NCBI GenBank assembly: GCA_029941885.1
Contig: JAPYTP010000005.1
Span: forward strand, 1 to 64,000
Length of the DNA stretch: 64,000 nucleotides
Source: Myxococcota bacterium
GTDB taxonomy: Bacteria; Myxococcota_A; UBA9160; UBA4427
Direction: 5' to 3'
The notes below the pieces were generated by a model that saw only the letters and a list, made by a program, of their open reading frames with translations, was not told the DNA's origin and searched no databases. The position numbers were made by a program, and so were the translations under genes. Shown here in pieces: positions 49,532 through 59,124 of this stretch. Position 1 is the stretch's first letter; every line of letters starts with the position of its first letter.

Positions 49532-51394
49532 CTACGACCCGTTCTGGTGGGACAGCGAGGGGAAGAAGAGCCGGGAGTCGAGCGGCCACTCGCGACACGC
49601 CCCCTCGCCGATCTCCGCGTACTCCTCGACCGTGAGTGCCTCGCTCCACTGAACGAAATTGCGGAAGACGCGACAGCGCTCCTCGTCATTCAGGAGACGC
49701 GGATCCTTGGCCGCCCGAGCCAACACGAATTCCTGATCGATCCCATCCGTCCCCATTTCGATCCCGCCATCCCGGTCGGAATCGAAGACGAGATATTTGC
49801 TCCCGGACTCCCCCTCTGTCCAGGGCTTCCATTCCGGAAGGTCGCCCCCCTGCCCGGTGCCCGGACGGAGCGTGTGCGCAAAATTCGCCCAATAGGAGCG
49901 CATCTGTCGGGAGAGGCGCGCCGCTGAGGGCTGATCCTCGAAGACGAAGCGGTTGGCGAAGCCGAGATCGGTCAGTCCGAAGACGAAAAGCATCTCGACC
50001 GCATGCGCCGCACCGATCAGCTTCGACAGGTCCATACCGAGCACGCTCGGTTCCTCGTCCCAATCGAAACGATAGGCCCAAACCGATGAACCCTGTACCT
50101 TGCGCATCGCCGAAATCGGTTCATCCGCCCCCATTGCCCGCCAGATCAAGCCTCCGTACTCACCCTCGACATCATAGAGTCGTTCGCTCTTGAATCCGCT
50201 CGGCATTCCGAAAGTCGTCTCGAGATGGGGAGAGTTCATCGCGAAGAAGAGTTTGCTCTCCTCGCGATTCGTGCCCGCGATGAACGGCACCGCGTTGTAC
50301 GTGCCCCGAGTCGCGAACAAGTCGATCGGCTCTCCAACGCTGATCACGTGTCCATCCTGGAACATATTGGGCGTGATATAGATCGGCATCGCACCCTCCA
50401 TCAATTCGATGAAGGGCGTGAGCATTTCCTCCGTCGAGAAACCACGCAGGAAGACGTTGATCTCGGCCGGAGTCATGGAGGCTGCAACCTGCTTCGCGGT
50501 CGCGCGATCCGCCGCGCGCCCCGTCTGCCGAAGCAGCGCGAGGACCAGCTCCCGAGAAGATCCGGGAATTCCCGGTGCGTTCGGGTCGTCGGTGTAATTC
50601 TCCGATTCATCTCGGGTCATCGTCGTCGGCGTCCCGCTCTCGCTGATTGCGGCGTGAAAGAGGCCCTTCGCCGGCGGCGAGACGAGCAGCGAGAAGACGT
50701 TCATTCCCCCCGCGGACTCGCCGAAGATCGTGACGCGATCGGGATTCCCGCCAAAGGCGGCGATATTGTCCCGCACCCACTCGAGCCCACGAATCATGTC
50801 GAGGGTCCCGAAATTCCCCGATGCATCTTCGGGGGATGCGGCCGCCTCGCGAAGCGCGGGATGAGACAGCCAGCCAAAGATTCCCAGGCGATAGTTGATC
50901 GTGACGACGATGACCCCGTTATCCCGGGCGAGCGCCTCGGGCGGCAGCTGGTTGCCAGCGCCCATACTATTGCCGCCGCCGTGGATCCAATACATGACAG
51001 GCAATCGATCCGATCCCGTGGGCACCGCCTCCGCCGCCATTGCGGGGGCATAGACGTCCAGATAGAGACAGTCCTCGCCGCCCATCACGGGGTCTCCACC
51101 CAACTGAGAACACTCGGAGCCCGATACGAGTGCGGGACGTACGCCCTGCCAGGGCTGCGCGGGTCGCGGTGCGCGCCACCTCGAGTCGCCGACGGGGGGG
51201 GCGGCGTAGGGCAGGCCGCGCCAGGCCTGAACCGCCCCGTCCTCACTCGAGGTTCCGATCAACGCCCCCTGTGCAACAGTCCGCGCGCTCGCTTCGTCGG
51301 GGGTCGGGATCGAGTCGCTACAACCCACTAGCATCAGGACGGAAGCCAGCAGAGCCGCGGCGGAAGGGGTTCTTCTGTGACGGAATCGAATCAT
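49532..51394 (-). CDS. Type-B carboxylesterase/lipase, predicted lipoprotein
   Basis: LLASVLMLVGCS lipobox; EDCLYLDVYAP; VTIFGESAGGMNVFSLL. Confidence 0.94.
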   Translation of the reverse strand: MIRFRHRRTPSAAALLASVLMLVGCSDSIPTPDEASARTVAQGALIGTSSEDGAVQAWRGLPYAAPPVGDSRWRAPRPAQPWQGVRPALVSGSECSQLGGDPVMGGEDCLYLDVYAPAMAAEAVPTGSDRLPVMYWIHGGGNSMGAGNQLPPEALARDNGVIVVTINYRLGIFGWLSHPALREAAASPEDASGNFGTLDMIRGLEWVRDNIAAFGGNPDRVTIFGESAGGMNVFSLLVSPPAKGLFHAAISESGTPTTMTRDESENYTDDPNAPGIPGSSRELVLALLRQTGRAADRATAKQVAASMTPAEINVFLRGFSTEEMLTPFIELMEGAMPIYITPNMFQDGHVISVGEPIDLFATRGTYNAVPFIAGTNREESKLFFAMNSPHLETTFGMPSGFKSERLYDVEGEYGGLIWRAMGADEPISAMRKVQGSSVWAYRFDWDEEPSVLGMDLSKLIGAAHAVEMLFVFGLTDLGFANRFVFEDQPSAARLSRQMRSYWANFAHTLRPGTGQGGDLPEWKPWTEGESGSKYLVFDSDRDGGIEMGTDGIDQEFVLARAAKDPRLLNDEERCRVFRNFVQWSEALTVEEYAEIGEGACREWPLDSRLFFPSLSHQNGS

Positions 51395-51449
51395 GACGAC
51401 TCTCCTCTATTGCCGACCACTCGCGGCGGCATCTTCTTCGGCAGCGCTT

Positions 51450-52889
51450 CTATTCGGAATCCCTCGGCGCGAGCGCGGCATCCCGAAGCTCCTCGTAGGA
51501 TTCGAGGATGCATTGTCGATAGACGTCCGGGTTCGGCATCGCGTCCCGACACGCCCAGAAGCTGAGCAACATTCGACCCTTCTTGTTCACGACGACGCTC
51601 GTCGCCGTATGGAAGAGCGCCACGCCCGGCACCAGGGGTCCGATTCCGAAGCCCTCGACACTCTGGGCACCGGCAAAATAGAGATCCGCACTCGTACCGG
51701 GAACATTCGTGAGAATCGTGTTGAAGGGCGTCGCATTGACTCCCAGGGATGCCTGAACGCGCATCGCGGTGGTCATGATGCCACTCGGGACGGCCTCCAT
51801 GAATTCGAGCGGGATTCGGACGTCCGACGCCTGGGCGTCGGCCTTCGCTTCGACGGCAGCCGCGTGGACCGCGCGCAGGCGGTCTAGCGGATCCGCGACA
51901 TCCGTGCGGAGCATCACACCCATGAAACCGATCACGTTGCCCCCCGTGCCTCGCTCGCTCGGATCCCGCACATCGATCGGGCAGCCGCAGGTCAGACTCT
52001 CGCGCGGTAGCTCTCCAATCGACTCCAGGTATTTTCGAAGCGCACCCGAGACAATCGCGAGCATCGCATCGTTGATGGTCGCTGCGGGGATCGTGCTCTT
52101 GATCGCCCGCACTTCGGAAAAATCGAGAGTGATCGAGTCAAGGACGCGGTGTTGGGAGATCTCCCCGTTGAACCGGGTGGTGGCCTTGCGCTCGGCGACA
52201 GCGCCCCGCTCGGATCGCGGGAGCTTTCGAGCTTGGCTCTTCTGGCCGACGATCCGTCTGGCCAGCTTCAAGATTCGGCGAGGCTTGCGGAGTGCGTTCA
52301 GGTACGCGCGCAGCCCCAGCTCAACGGGCGACGGCGGCGTATGTACGACGCGCTGCTTCTCGGGCTCGATCACGCGCGGCTCGGGGCTGAAGTCGTGGAG
52401 CGCTGCCTGCATCTCGACAGCGCTCGCCCCGTCCATCACACAATGATGAATCTTGTGAAGGATCGCGAAGCTTCTCGGCGGGACCTGGGGAATCTTGTCC
52501 AGACCTTCGATCACGTACAACTCCCAGAGCGGGCGGGAGAGATCGAGCGCACGAGCGTTGATGCGGGCGATCAGGATACAGAGCTGGCGCCAGTCCCCGG
52601 GCTGCGGGAGCGCGATATGTCGAACGTGATATTCGAGATCGAAATCGTCATCGTCGATCAGGTAGGGGCGATCGAGGTCCAGCGGCGCGTGATGGAGTTT
52701 CGATCGAAAGAGCGGTGACAGGTGGAGGCGGGACTCGAGATATCCGAGGACCTGTTTGAAACGAACGATGCCACCCGGTGCAGTGCTCTGGTCGTAGATC
52801 GCGACGCTCGCGATATGCTGCGGCAGGCCTAGTTTCTCGAGTTCGAGAAACGAGTTGTCCTGACCACTCAGCTGCTTGAGTTCACTCAA
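51450..52889 (-). CDS. Wax ester synthase/diacylglycerol acyltransferase (WS/DGAT)
   Basis: HKIHHCVMDGASAVEM (HHxxxDG); SGQDNSFLELEKLGLPQHIASVAIYD; TNVPGTSADLYFAGAQ. Confidence 0.94.
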   Translation of the reverse strand: MSELKQLSGQDNSFLELEKLGLPQHIASVAIYDQSTAPGGIVRFKQVLGYLESRLHLSPLFRSKLHHAPLDLDRPYLIDDDDFDLEYHVRHIALPQPGDWRQLCILIARINARALDLSRPLWELYVIEGLDKIPQVPPRSFAILHKIHHCVMDGASAVEMQAALHDFSPEPRVIEPEKQRVVHTPPSPVELGLRAYLNALRKPRRILKLARRIVGQKSQARKLPRSERGAVAERKATTRFNGEISQHRVLDSITLDFSEVRAIKSTIPAATINDAMLAIVSGALRKYLESIGELPRESLTCGCPIDVRDPSERGTGGNVIGFMGVMLRTDVADPLDRLRAVHAAAVEAKADAQASDVRIPLEFMEAVPSGIMTTAMRVQASLGVNATPFNTILTNVPGTSADLYFAGAQSVEGFGIGPLVPGVALFHTATSVVVNKKGRMLLSFWACRDAMPNPDVYRQCILESYEELRDAALAPRDSE

Positions 52890-53158
52890 CGTCGGCTCCT
52901 CGTCGCAATGCTTCGGCCGGGATGATTCCAGCGAGGGGTTCGCAAATTAGCACAGGGTCTTGAGACGAATTCGGCGCCAAACCCATCGATTCTATCCGCA
53001 GGACGTGATTCACGAAGGCTTCCGGAGTGTTCGGATTTCGGTACCTTCGAACGTCCGGTAGATCGGGGAGGTACGCGGGCCCCTCCCGATCAGAACGTGT
53101 CGCGAGGGCCCCTCCGCCCGCTGGTCCAGACCCGTCAAAGTCACGAGGACGACCACAC

Positions 53159-54478
53159 ATGGCATGGGATTTCTCGACCGAACCCGAGTTCCAGGAGAAG
53201 CTCGATTGGATCCGCGACTTCGTAGACAACACGATCATCCCCCTCGACCTGCTCTGTGAGGGACTGGACCAGGCGCAGCTCGATGAACTCTGGGCGCCAC
53301 TCAAGTACGAGGTCAAGAAACAGGGACTGTGGGCACCGCATCTCGGCCCGGAGGACGGCGGACAGGGGATGGGCCAGATGAGCCTCGCACTCATCCACGA
53401 GATCCTAGGACGACACTCTCTCGCCCCGGAGATCTTCGGCTGCCAGGGACCCGACTCGGGCAACGCCGAGCTTCTGGCGGTCGGTGCGACCGAAGAGCAG
53501 CGCGAGCGATGGCTCTATCCGCTGATTCGAGGCGACGTGCGGAGCACATTTTCGATGACCGAACCGTTCACGGCAAGTTCCGATCCCACGGAGATGAAGA
53601 CCCGGGCTCGTCGCGACGGCGACGAGTGGGTCATCAACGGCCACAAATGGTTTGCCTCCAACGCCTCGGTCTCCGATTTCACCCTGCTCTTCTGCATCAC
53701 CGACCCCGAAGCCCCACCCCACCAGCGCGCGTCGATGATCGTCGTTCCCCGCGGCACTCCGGGCATGACCGTCGTGCGCGACGTCGGCTCGATGGCGCAC
53801 CCGCACACGGCCGAACCCGGCCAGCTCTTCGATCGGATTGGAGGCCACTCGGAAGTACTCTACGAAGATTGCCGCGTGCCGCTCGACCACATCATCGGCG
53901 CGCCGGGCGAGGGTTTCCTGCTCTCGCAGAAACGCCTCGGAGGCGGGCGGATTCATCACGCGATGCGCTGCATCGGCCAGGCCCAATACGCCTTCGAAAT
54001 GATGTGCGAACGTGCGGTTTCGCGGACGACGAAGGGAAAGCCGCTCGGCAAGATGCAAATGGTCCAGGACATGATCGCCATATCCTATACCGAGCTCGAG
54101 ACGGCGCGGCTGATCGTATTGCGCGCGGCCTGGACGATGGACCAACGCGGCGATCACGGTTCGAAGTCGAGAACCGAGATCTCAATGATCAAATATCATG
54201 TGCCCAAGCTCACCCTCGACATCATCGATCGCGCCATCCAGATCCACGGGGCACTCGGCTACACCACGGACATGCCCCTGGAACAGATGTATCGCCAAGG
54301 CCGTGCGCTACGAATCGCCGACGGGGCGGACGAGGTCCACAAGCAGGCGATGGCGCGCCAGGTTCTCAAGGATGTCCAACCCGTCGAAGGTTGGCCGAGT
54401 GAACATCTTCCGACGCGACGCGCAGCGGCCCAGCAGCGCTTCGGTGCACAGGTCGACGCCGTACGAGCGAGGCGCTAG
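53159..54478 (+). CDS. Acyl-CoA dehydrogenase (ACAD10/11-like)
   Basis: FSMTEPFTASSDPTEMKTRARRDGDEWVINGHKWF; QIHGALGYTTDMPLEQMYRQGRALRIADGADEVHKQAMAR. Confidence 0.94.
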   Translation: MAWDFSTEPEFQEKLDWIRDFVDNTIIPLDLLCEGLDQAQLDELWAPLKYEVKKQGLWAPHLGPEDGGQGMGQMSLALIHEILGRHSLAPEIFGCQGPDSGNAELLAVGATEEQRERWLYPLIRGDVRSTFSMTEPFTASSDPTEMKTRARRDGDEWVINGHKWFASNASVSDFTLLFCITDPEAPPHQRASMIVVPRGTPGMTVVRDVGSMAHPHTAEPGQLFDRIGGHSEVLYEDCRVPLDHIIGAPGEGFLLSQKRLGGGRIHHAMRCIGQAQYAFEMMCERAVSRTTKGKPLGKMQMVQDMIAISYTELETARLIVLRAAWTMDQRGDHGSKSRTEISMIKYHVPKLTLDIIDRAIQIHGALGYTTDMPLEQMYRQGRALRIADGADEVHKQAMARQVLKDVQPVEGWPSEHLPTRRAAAQQRFGAQVDAVRARR

Positions 54479-54583
54479 CGGGTCGAACGGCGATCGATTG
54501 ATGCCTTCCGCCACGAATGCCAGATCGGCTTGGGGCCGGTCTCGGCGAAGCGTCGATATCCCTAAAATCACGGACCCGTCGCG

Positions 54584-55720
54584 TCACGCTCCCAGCGCGC
54601 TTGCCAATTCGAGTCCGCGATTCGCCAGCGGCACGGCGATCTTCCCAAGTTCGATCGCCTGAGTGCCCGCGGCAGTTCCCGCCCGCGCCCGGCCCGCGAT
54701 CCCAAACATGATCCCAGCCGTCCGGAAAAGATGAAACGTAAGATAGAAATCGAGATTCTCGATTTCGCCTCGGCCGGTCAACTCGCAATAGCGCGCGACG
54801 TACTCGGCCTGGCTCGGAATCCCCATCCGCGGAAGATCCGCCGCGTCCAGCCGCGAGAAATCACCGCCCGGCGAGAGACGCTGAGACAGGTGATAGGTCA
54901 GATCTGCTACGGGATGCCCCAACGTCGACAGCTCCCAGTCGAGAACAGCGACGATCCTGCCTTCACTCGGATGGACAACCATGTTATTCAATCCGAAATC
55001 ACCATGAACGATGGTGCTGAAAGGATCCTCGGGAATATTCTCCGGGAGCCACTCCATCAGTCGTTCCATCGAGGAGCACCTCTCGGTGGGGCCCGATGTG
55101 TCCGATCCGTCTCCTTTGGATAGTGAACTCGAATACTGCTTCGACCAGACGTGGATCTGCCGCGCAAAGTAGTTGCCTGGCTTTCCGTAATCCGCGAGGC
55201 CGATCGCCTCGTATTCGATCTGGTGAAGCTTCGCGAGAATCTCGATCTGGGACGAATAGAGCGAGCGTCGCTCTTCGGGACGCCAATCGGGGAGCGTCTG
55301 GTCGACGAGAATCCGCCCGACGACCCTGTCCATCAGGTAGAACTCGGTCCCGATGACCGACTCGTCCTCACAATAGGCCCGCGCCCGCGGCACGGGAAAG
55401 TCGGTGGTCCCGAGCGCCGAAAGGATCCGGAACTCGCGATCCGTGGCATGTGCCGACGAGAGGAGCTTGCCGGGGGGCTTGCGCCGAAGGACCCATTCCC
55501 GAGTGCCGTCCGAGAGCAGATAGGTCGGGTTCGACTGTCCGCCTACGAATTGGCGAACGGCGAGGACACCCTCGAACTCTTCGAGATGAGCGCGAACATA
55601 TTCTTCGAGCTTCGCCACGTCGAGAGCGTGTCGGGGGTCGACCTCCTGAATTCCCGTCCGGATCTGTGTCGGCTTTCGGCGGCCCGGGGGATCCGCCGAT
55701 CGCGTGGCGTCGGAATCCAT
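54584..55720 (-). CDS. APH-type phosphotransferase family protein
   Basis: VRQFVGGQSNPTYLLSDGTREWVLRRKPPG; IVHGDFGLNNMVVHPSEGRIVAVLDWELSTLGHPVADL. Confidence 0.94.
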   Translation of the reverse strand: MDSDATRSADPPGRRKPTQIRTGIQEVDPRHALDVAKLEEYVRAHLEEFEGVLAVRQFVGGQSNPTYLLSDGTREWVLRRKPPGKLLSSAHATDREFRILSALGTTDFPVPRARAYCEDESVIGTEFYLMDRVVGRILVDQTLPDWRPEERRSLYSSQIEILAKLHQIEYEAIGLADYGKPGNYFARQIHVWSKQYSSSLSKGDGSDTSGPTERCSSMERLMEWLPENIPEDPFSTIVHGDFGLNNMVVHPSEGRIVAVLDWELSTLGHPVADLTYHLSQRLSPGGDFSRLDAADLPRMGIPSQAEYVARYCELTGRGEIENLDFYLTFHLFRTAGIMFGIAGRARAGTAAGTQAIELGKIAVPLANRGLELASALGA

Positions 55721-55733
55721 CGTCCGGAACGCC

Positions 55734-56636
55734 CTACCCGATCAACCAATCAGGATGCCGAGCCTCGACCATCCCACGGAGCCCGTCCTTCCACTCGACT
55801 TCCGTCGGGCCTACGAGCTCACGCATCCGACGATTGTCCGTCATCACACTTTCGAGCGTGTTCTCGGTGTAGTCGAATTTCGGCTCCACGCCGATCAGGC
55901 TACCGAGATAGCCGCACCACTCTTCGATCGCGACGTGTTCCTGCCCGCTCCAGTTGACGATCTGCGCCGGAACGGATGCGGATTGAACCAGGCCAGCGAC
56001 CGTCCGATTGATGTCGTCTTGATGGATCAGGGTGTATTGCGAGGGCTTGTTCGTGTGGACGGGAACCGGAGTTCCGTTCTTGATCATCATCAGGTGAAAA
56101 TAGGGCCAACCTCCATTCGACCCATAGGGTGTGTTGAGCCGCGTGATGATGGTCGGGAGATTGAATTCGCGCGCAGCATAACGAGCCACGACTTCGGCAC
56201 CGATCTTCGAGATGCTGTAGGTAGGCATCATGACGCGATGATTGTCGCCGAGGGGGCTTCCTTCCGTGAACGGGTTGTGATCATCCGCTTCGTAGACACC
56301 CGTTGTCGAGCAAGCGAGGAATCCCTTTGCGTTCCGGCAATGACTCATCAGCAGTCCGACGCCCTCACTGTTCGCGCGCAGATCGGTTTCGAAATCCGGC
56401 GTGCGGGAACACGCGAAGTGGAGCACGTAGTCGAAATCGTCCGGGAGCGCTGAGAAATCTCCCGTTCCGAGGTCGCTCTTCACACACGTGATGCCCTCGG
56501 TCTCGAAAGCCGTCTTCTTGCTCTCGTCCGTAAAGCGCGCAGTCGCCCAGACATCGTTGTCCTTGGCGAGGTGGCTCGCGATGGGCCCGGCGACCTGGCC
56601 GGTCGGGCCGGTTACGAGGATTTTCTGATCATTCAT
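55734..56636 (-). CDS. NAD-dependent epimerase/dehydratase family protein
   Basis: KILVTGPTGQVAGPIASHLA; YSISKIGAEVVARYAAREF. Confidence 0.9.
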   Translation of the reverse strand: MNDQKILVTGPTGQVAGPIASHLAKDNDVWATARFTDESKKTAFETEGITCVKSDLGTGDFSALPDDFDYVLHFACSRTPDFETDLRANSEGVGLLMSHCRNAKGFLACSTTGVYEADDHNPFTEGSPLGDNHRVMMPTYSISKIGAEVVARYAAREFNLPTIITRLNTPYGSNGGWPYFHLMMIKNGTPVPVHTNKPSQYTLIHQDDINRTVAGLVQSASVPAQIVNWSGQEHVAIEEWCGYLGSLIGVEPKFDYTENTLESVMTDNRRMRELVGPTEVEWKDGLRGMVEARHPDWLIG

Positions 56637-56717
56637 TTGGGGATTCCTCCGGTAGTCGATTCTATTCTGGTCTCAATCGCGCCCGAGGACGCGGCCGACC
56701 GGGATTCTCGCCCGGCA

Positions 56718-57389
56718 TCATCTCAGTTTCGAAAACGGGGTCGGCTCGAGCCCCCGACGCTCCCGCTCCGGTGCGATTCGGGCCAGTTCGGCCGTGAGCT
56801 CCGCATCTCCGCCGTCGTCACCCCTCGGCCATTCGATCGCCCCCTCCGGCAACAGCCAGAGTTCGACGAGATCCATCACGGGACCGACCAGATAGAAGAA
56901 GGAAGTGACCAGCCGAGCGGTCCCCGCCTTTTCGATCTGATCCGTGAGGAGCGCGAGCGCCTCGAAGGCGCGTACTCGACCTGTCCCGCCGCTCGTCCTC
57001 ACGATTCGCACATAGCGACGAGGATTCTCCGCGTCGGGATTCTCGGAGATGATCTGGTCGATTCGCTCGTCCGACGAATACGGTGCGTGAATCGCGATTC
57101 CGCGGGTCTCTTCGATTTCGATCTCGGCGAAGAGTGCTTCTGTCGCCGAGACGAAGTCTCGATCTCCCCCGAAGCTCATCATCGACTCTTCGATCTTGGC
57201 CATCGACTCGTAGCGATAGAGGGCGAAATCCTCGTTCGAGGGTCCGTCGGTGTAGCGGAATCCTCCGACGACATCGAAATACGCCGAGGGGGGACCGACC
57301 ACACTCCTTCCGTAATAGTCGAGAAAGCGTGCATGCGCTTCGGGAGTCAACGGATGGGTTCGGTGCCAGACATCGATGTAGACGCTCAT
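56718..57389 (-). CDS. Hypothetical protein (possible dimeric alpha/beta-barrel)
   Basis: MSVYIDVWHRTHPLTPEAHARFLDYYG...; co-directional, 10 nt from the next gene; no firm family. Confidence 0.65.
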   Translation of the reverse strand: MSVYIDVWHRTHPLTPEAHARFLDYYGRSVVGPPSAYFDVVGGFRYTDGPSNEDFALYRYESMAKIEESMMSFGGDRDFVSATEALFAEIEIEETRGIAIHAPYSSDERIDQIISENPDAENPRRYVRIVRTSGGTGRVRAFEALALLTDQIEKAGTARLVTSFFYLVGPVMDLVELWLLPEGAIEWPRGDDGGDAELTAELARIAPERERRGLEPTPFSKLR

Positions 57390-57399
57390 TCGCTCGGAC

Positions 57400-57942
57400 T
57401 CAGACTTCACGCAATACGACCAGCGGCAACTCGCGCGGCGCGCACATCGCCTGGTATTGCTCGGTCGACTTGCTCTTCTCATTCAGGATCTTGAAGATGC
57501 GTTCTCGCTCCTCACCCGCCGCGACATGGGCGTGGACCTTCTTCGTTCGGCCTTTCACACGAATCTTCGCGTCCGGATTCGCTCGCAGGTTATGGCACCA
57601 ATGCGGGTCAGTCGCTCCGCCGCCATTGCTCCCACGCACGACGTATTGTCCATCGACCCTGAAATAGGGAAGACCACAGCGCCTCGGCTTCCCGGTCTTC
57701 GCACCCGTCGTGTAGAAAAGCAGCGTCCTCTGGTAAGGCGCACCATTTGCGTAGGTGTACTGCTTCGTCATCAACGAGTACCCAGTCAGCCAGAGGATGA
57801 ATGTATCGATCGCAAGCCCCACCTTTCCGCGCAGGATGATGAGGTGGCGATTCCCTCCGGAGGAGAACTCCTCTTTCTCAGCGGTCGATTCGGGACGATC
57901 ATGCGTCGTGCTTCCCGACTCGGGCAAATTCCTGGAGGTCAT
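57400..57942 (-). CDS. Nitroreductase/deazaflavin (F420)-dependent oxidoreductase, DDN-like
   Basis: RTLLFYTTGAKTGKPRRCGLPYFRVDGQYVVRGSNGGGATDPHWCHNLRANPDAKI. Confidence 0.9.
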   Translation of the reverse strand: MTSRNLPESGSTTHDRPESTAEKEEFSSGGNRHLIILRGKVGLAIDTFILWLTGYSLMTKQYTYANGAPYQRTLLFYTTGAKTGKPRRCGLPYFRVDGQYVVRGSNGGGATDPHWCHNLRANPDAKIRVKGRTKKVHAHVAAGEERERIFKILNEKSKSTEQYQAMCAPRELPLVVLREV

Positions 57943-58036
57943 GGAGGGCTCTCCTAGACGGGACCGAGCCCGCCCCAAAAGGTTAGACAGACCCGCGGCC
58001 GCTGTCTATTCTCGGGACATCTGTCCGGGAGCTCTC

Positions 58037-58768
58037 ATGATCCACAAGCTCAGGAACGCCCTCACGAAAACCCGTGCCCAACGGGACGCTCCTCTGCAGA
58101 TCGCACCGGCCGTCCACAGCATGGACGCCATCGGGCTGCTGCTCGGCCGCGGCGACAAGACCATGGTCCGGGGGATGAAAGCGAGTGCGCTCGGGCGCAG
58201 GCTGCTCGAAGAACGCCACGACATCCTGGCCGTCGTGTCGAACCGCGATCATCTGCGAACCCTGCCCGAGGGCAGCCTCGGACGCGAGTATTGTCGGTTT
58301 GCGGAGGAGAACGAGCTCTTCCCCGAGGTGCTCGCGAAGATCGTTCGCGAGGCCCGTGTCGACACCGGCGGTTTCGTTCCGGAATCGACGCCCGAAGCCG
58401 CATACCTGCACGACCGTTTCCGAGATCTCCACGACCTCTGGCACATCCTCACCGGCTACGGGACGGACATGGCCGGTGAGTGGGGAATCATCGCCTTCCA
58501 GTGCAGGCAGGTCGGCTACCGATCCATGGCGATCATGGCCTTCGGAAACGTGCTGAGACACTCCTTCCCGACTCGTCCCGATCTACTCAGGACCTGGTAC
58601 CACGGCAGTCGCCGTGGCGCGCGCGCACGCTTCCTGCTCGCCGAGGACTGGGAACGACTGCTCCCGATGCCCCTCGAAGACGTTCGCCAGCAGCTCGGAA
58701 TCGAACCGCTCCCCGCCTATCGAGCCTGGAATTATCCCGAGTCCGTAGTCGCGCGTGCCGCGGCCTGA
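58037..58768 (+). CDS. Coq4 family protein
   Basis: LHDRFRDLHDLWHILTGYGTDMAGEWGIIAFQ (HDxxH); ARFLLAEDWERLLPMPLEDVRQQLGI. Confidence 0.92.
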   Translation: MIHKLRNALTKTRAQRDAPLQIAPAVHSMDAIGLLLGRGDKTMVRGMKASALGRRLLEERHDILAVVSNRDHLRTLPEGSLGREYCRFAEENELFPEVLAKIVREARVDTGGFVPESTPEAAYLHDRFRDLHDLWHILTGYGTDMAGEWGIIAFQCRQVGYRSMAIMAFGNVLRHSFPTRPDLLRTWYHGSRRGARARFLLAEDWERLLPMPLEDVRQQLGIEPLPAYRAWNYPESVVARAAA

Positions 58769-59124
58769 GCCCCCGGCTCTTTGCGTCTTCCCGCCCAGAC
58801 AGCCAGAGCGGCACTCCAGCCCGTGAGCAGCGCGAGGCCACCGGCCTCCCGCGGCTCTTCATGGGCAACGTGTCGCATCTCGAAGGAAGTGAAGGCGTCC
58901 CGCGGCGCACCGACCAGCGTCGACGCAAGGCTCGCGAACCAGAGTCCGAACACGATCGCGGCGACGGCGTTGGCGATTCGATGGGGTCGGCCGAAAGCCG
59001 CCGCCAGACTGAGCACTGTCGCCGTCGCATATCCCAGGATCCAGAGGAAGGGGTCCGGATCGTTGAGTTGCACGATCGCACCGATCGCGAAGAGCACAGC
59101 AAAGGCGGCTGAGGCGACTCTCAT
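58732..59124 (-). CDS. TMEM220-like small membrane protein
   Basis: AVLFAIGAIVQLNDPDPFLWILGYATATVLSLAAAF; three to four hydrophobic segments. Confidence 0.8.
   Translation of the reverse strand: MRVASAAFAVLFAIGAIVQLNDPDPFLWILGYATATVLSLAAAFGRPHRIANAVAAIVFGLWFASLASTLVGAPRDAFTSFEMRHVAHEEPREAGGLALLTGWSAALAVWAGRRKEPGAQAAARATTDSG

Noticed and set aside
49532-51394. Large antisense ORFs (50225..51331 and similar) opposite the carboxylesterase
   Set aside because: The minus-strand product has the lipobox and GESAGG nucleophile elbow; the plus-strand ORFs are shadows.
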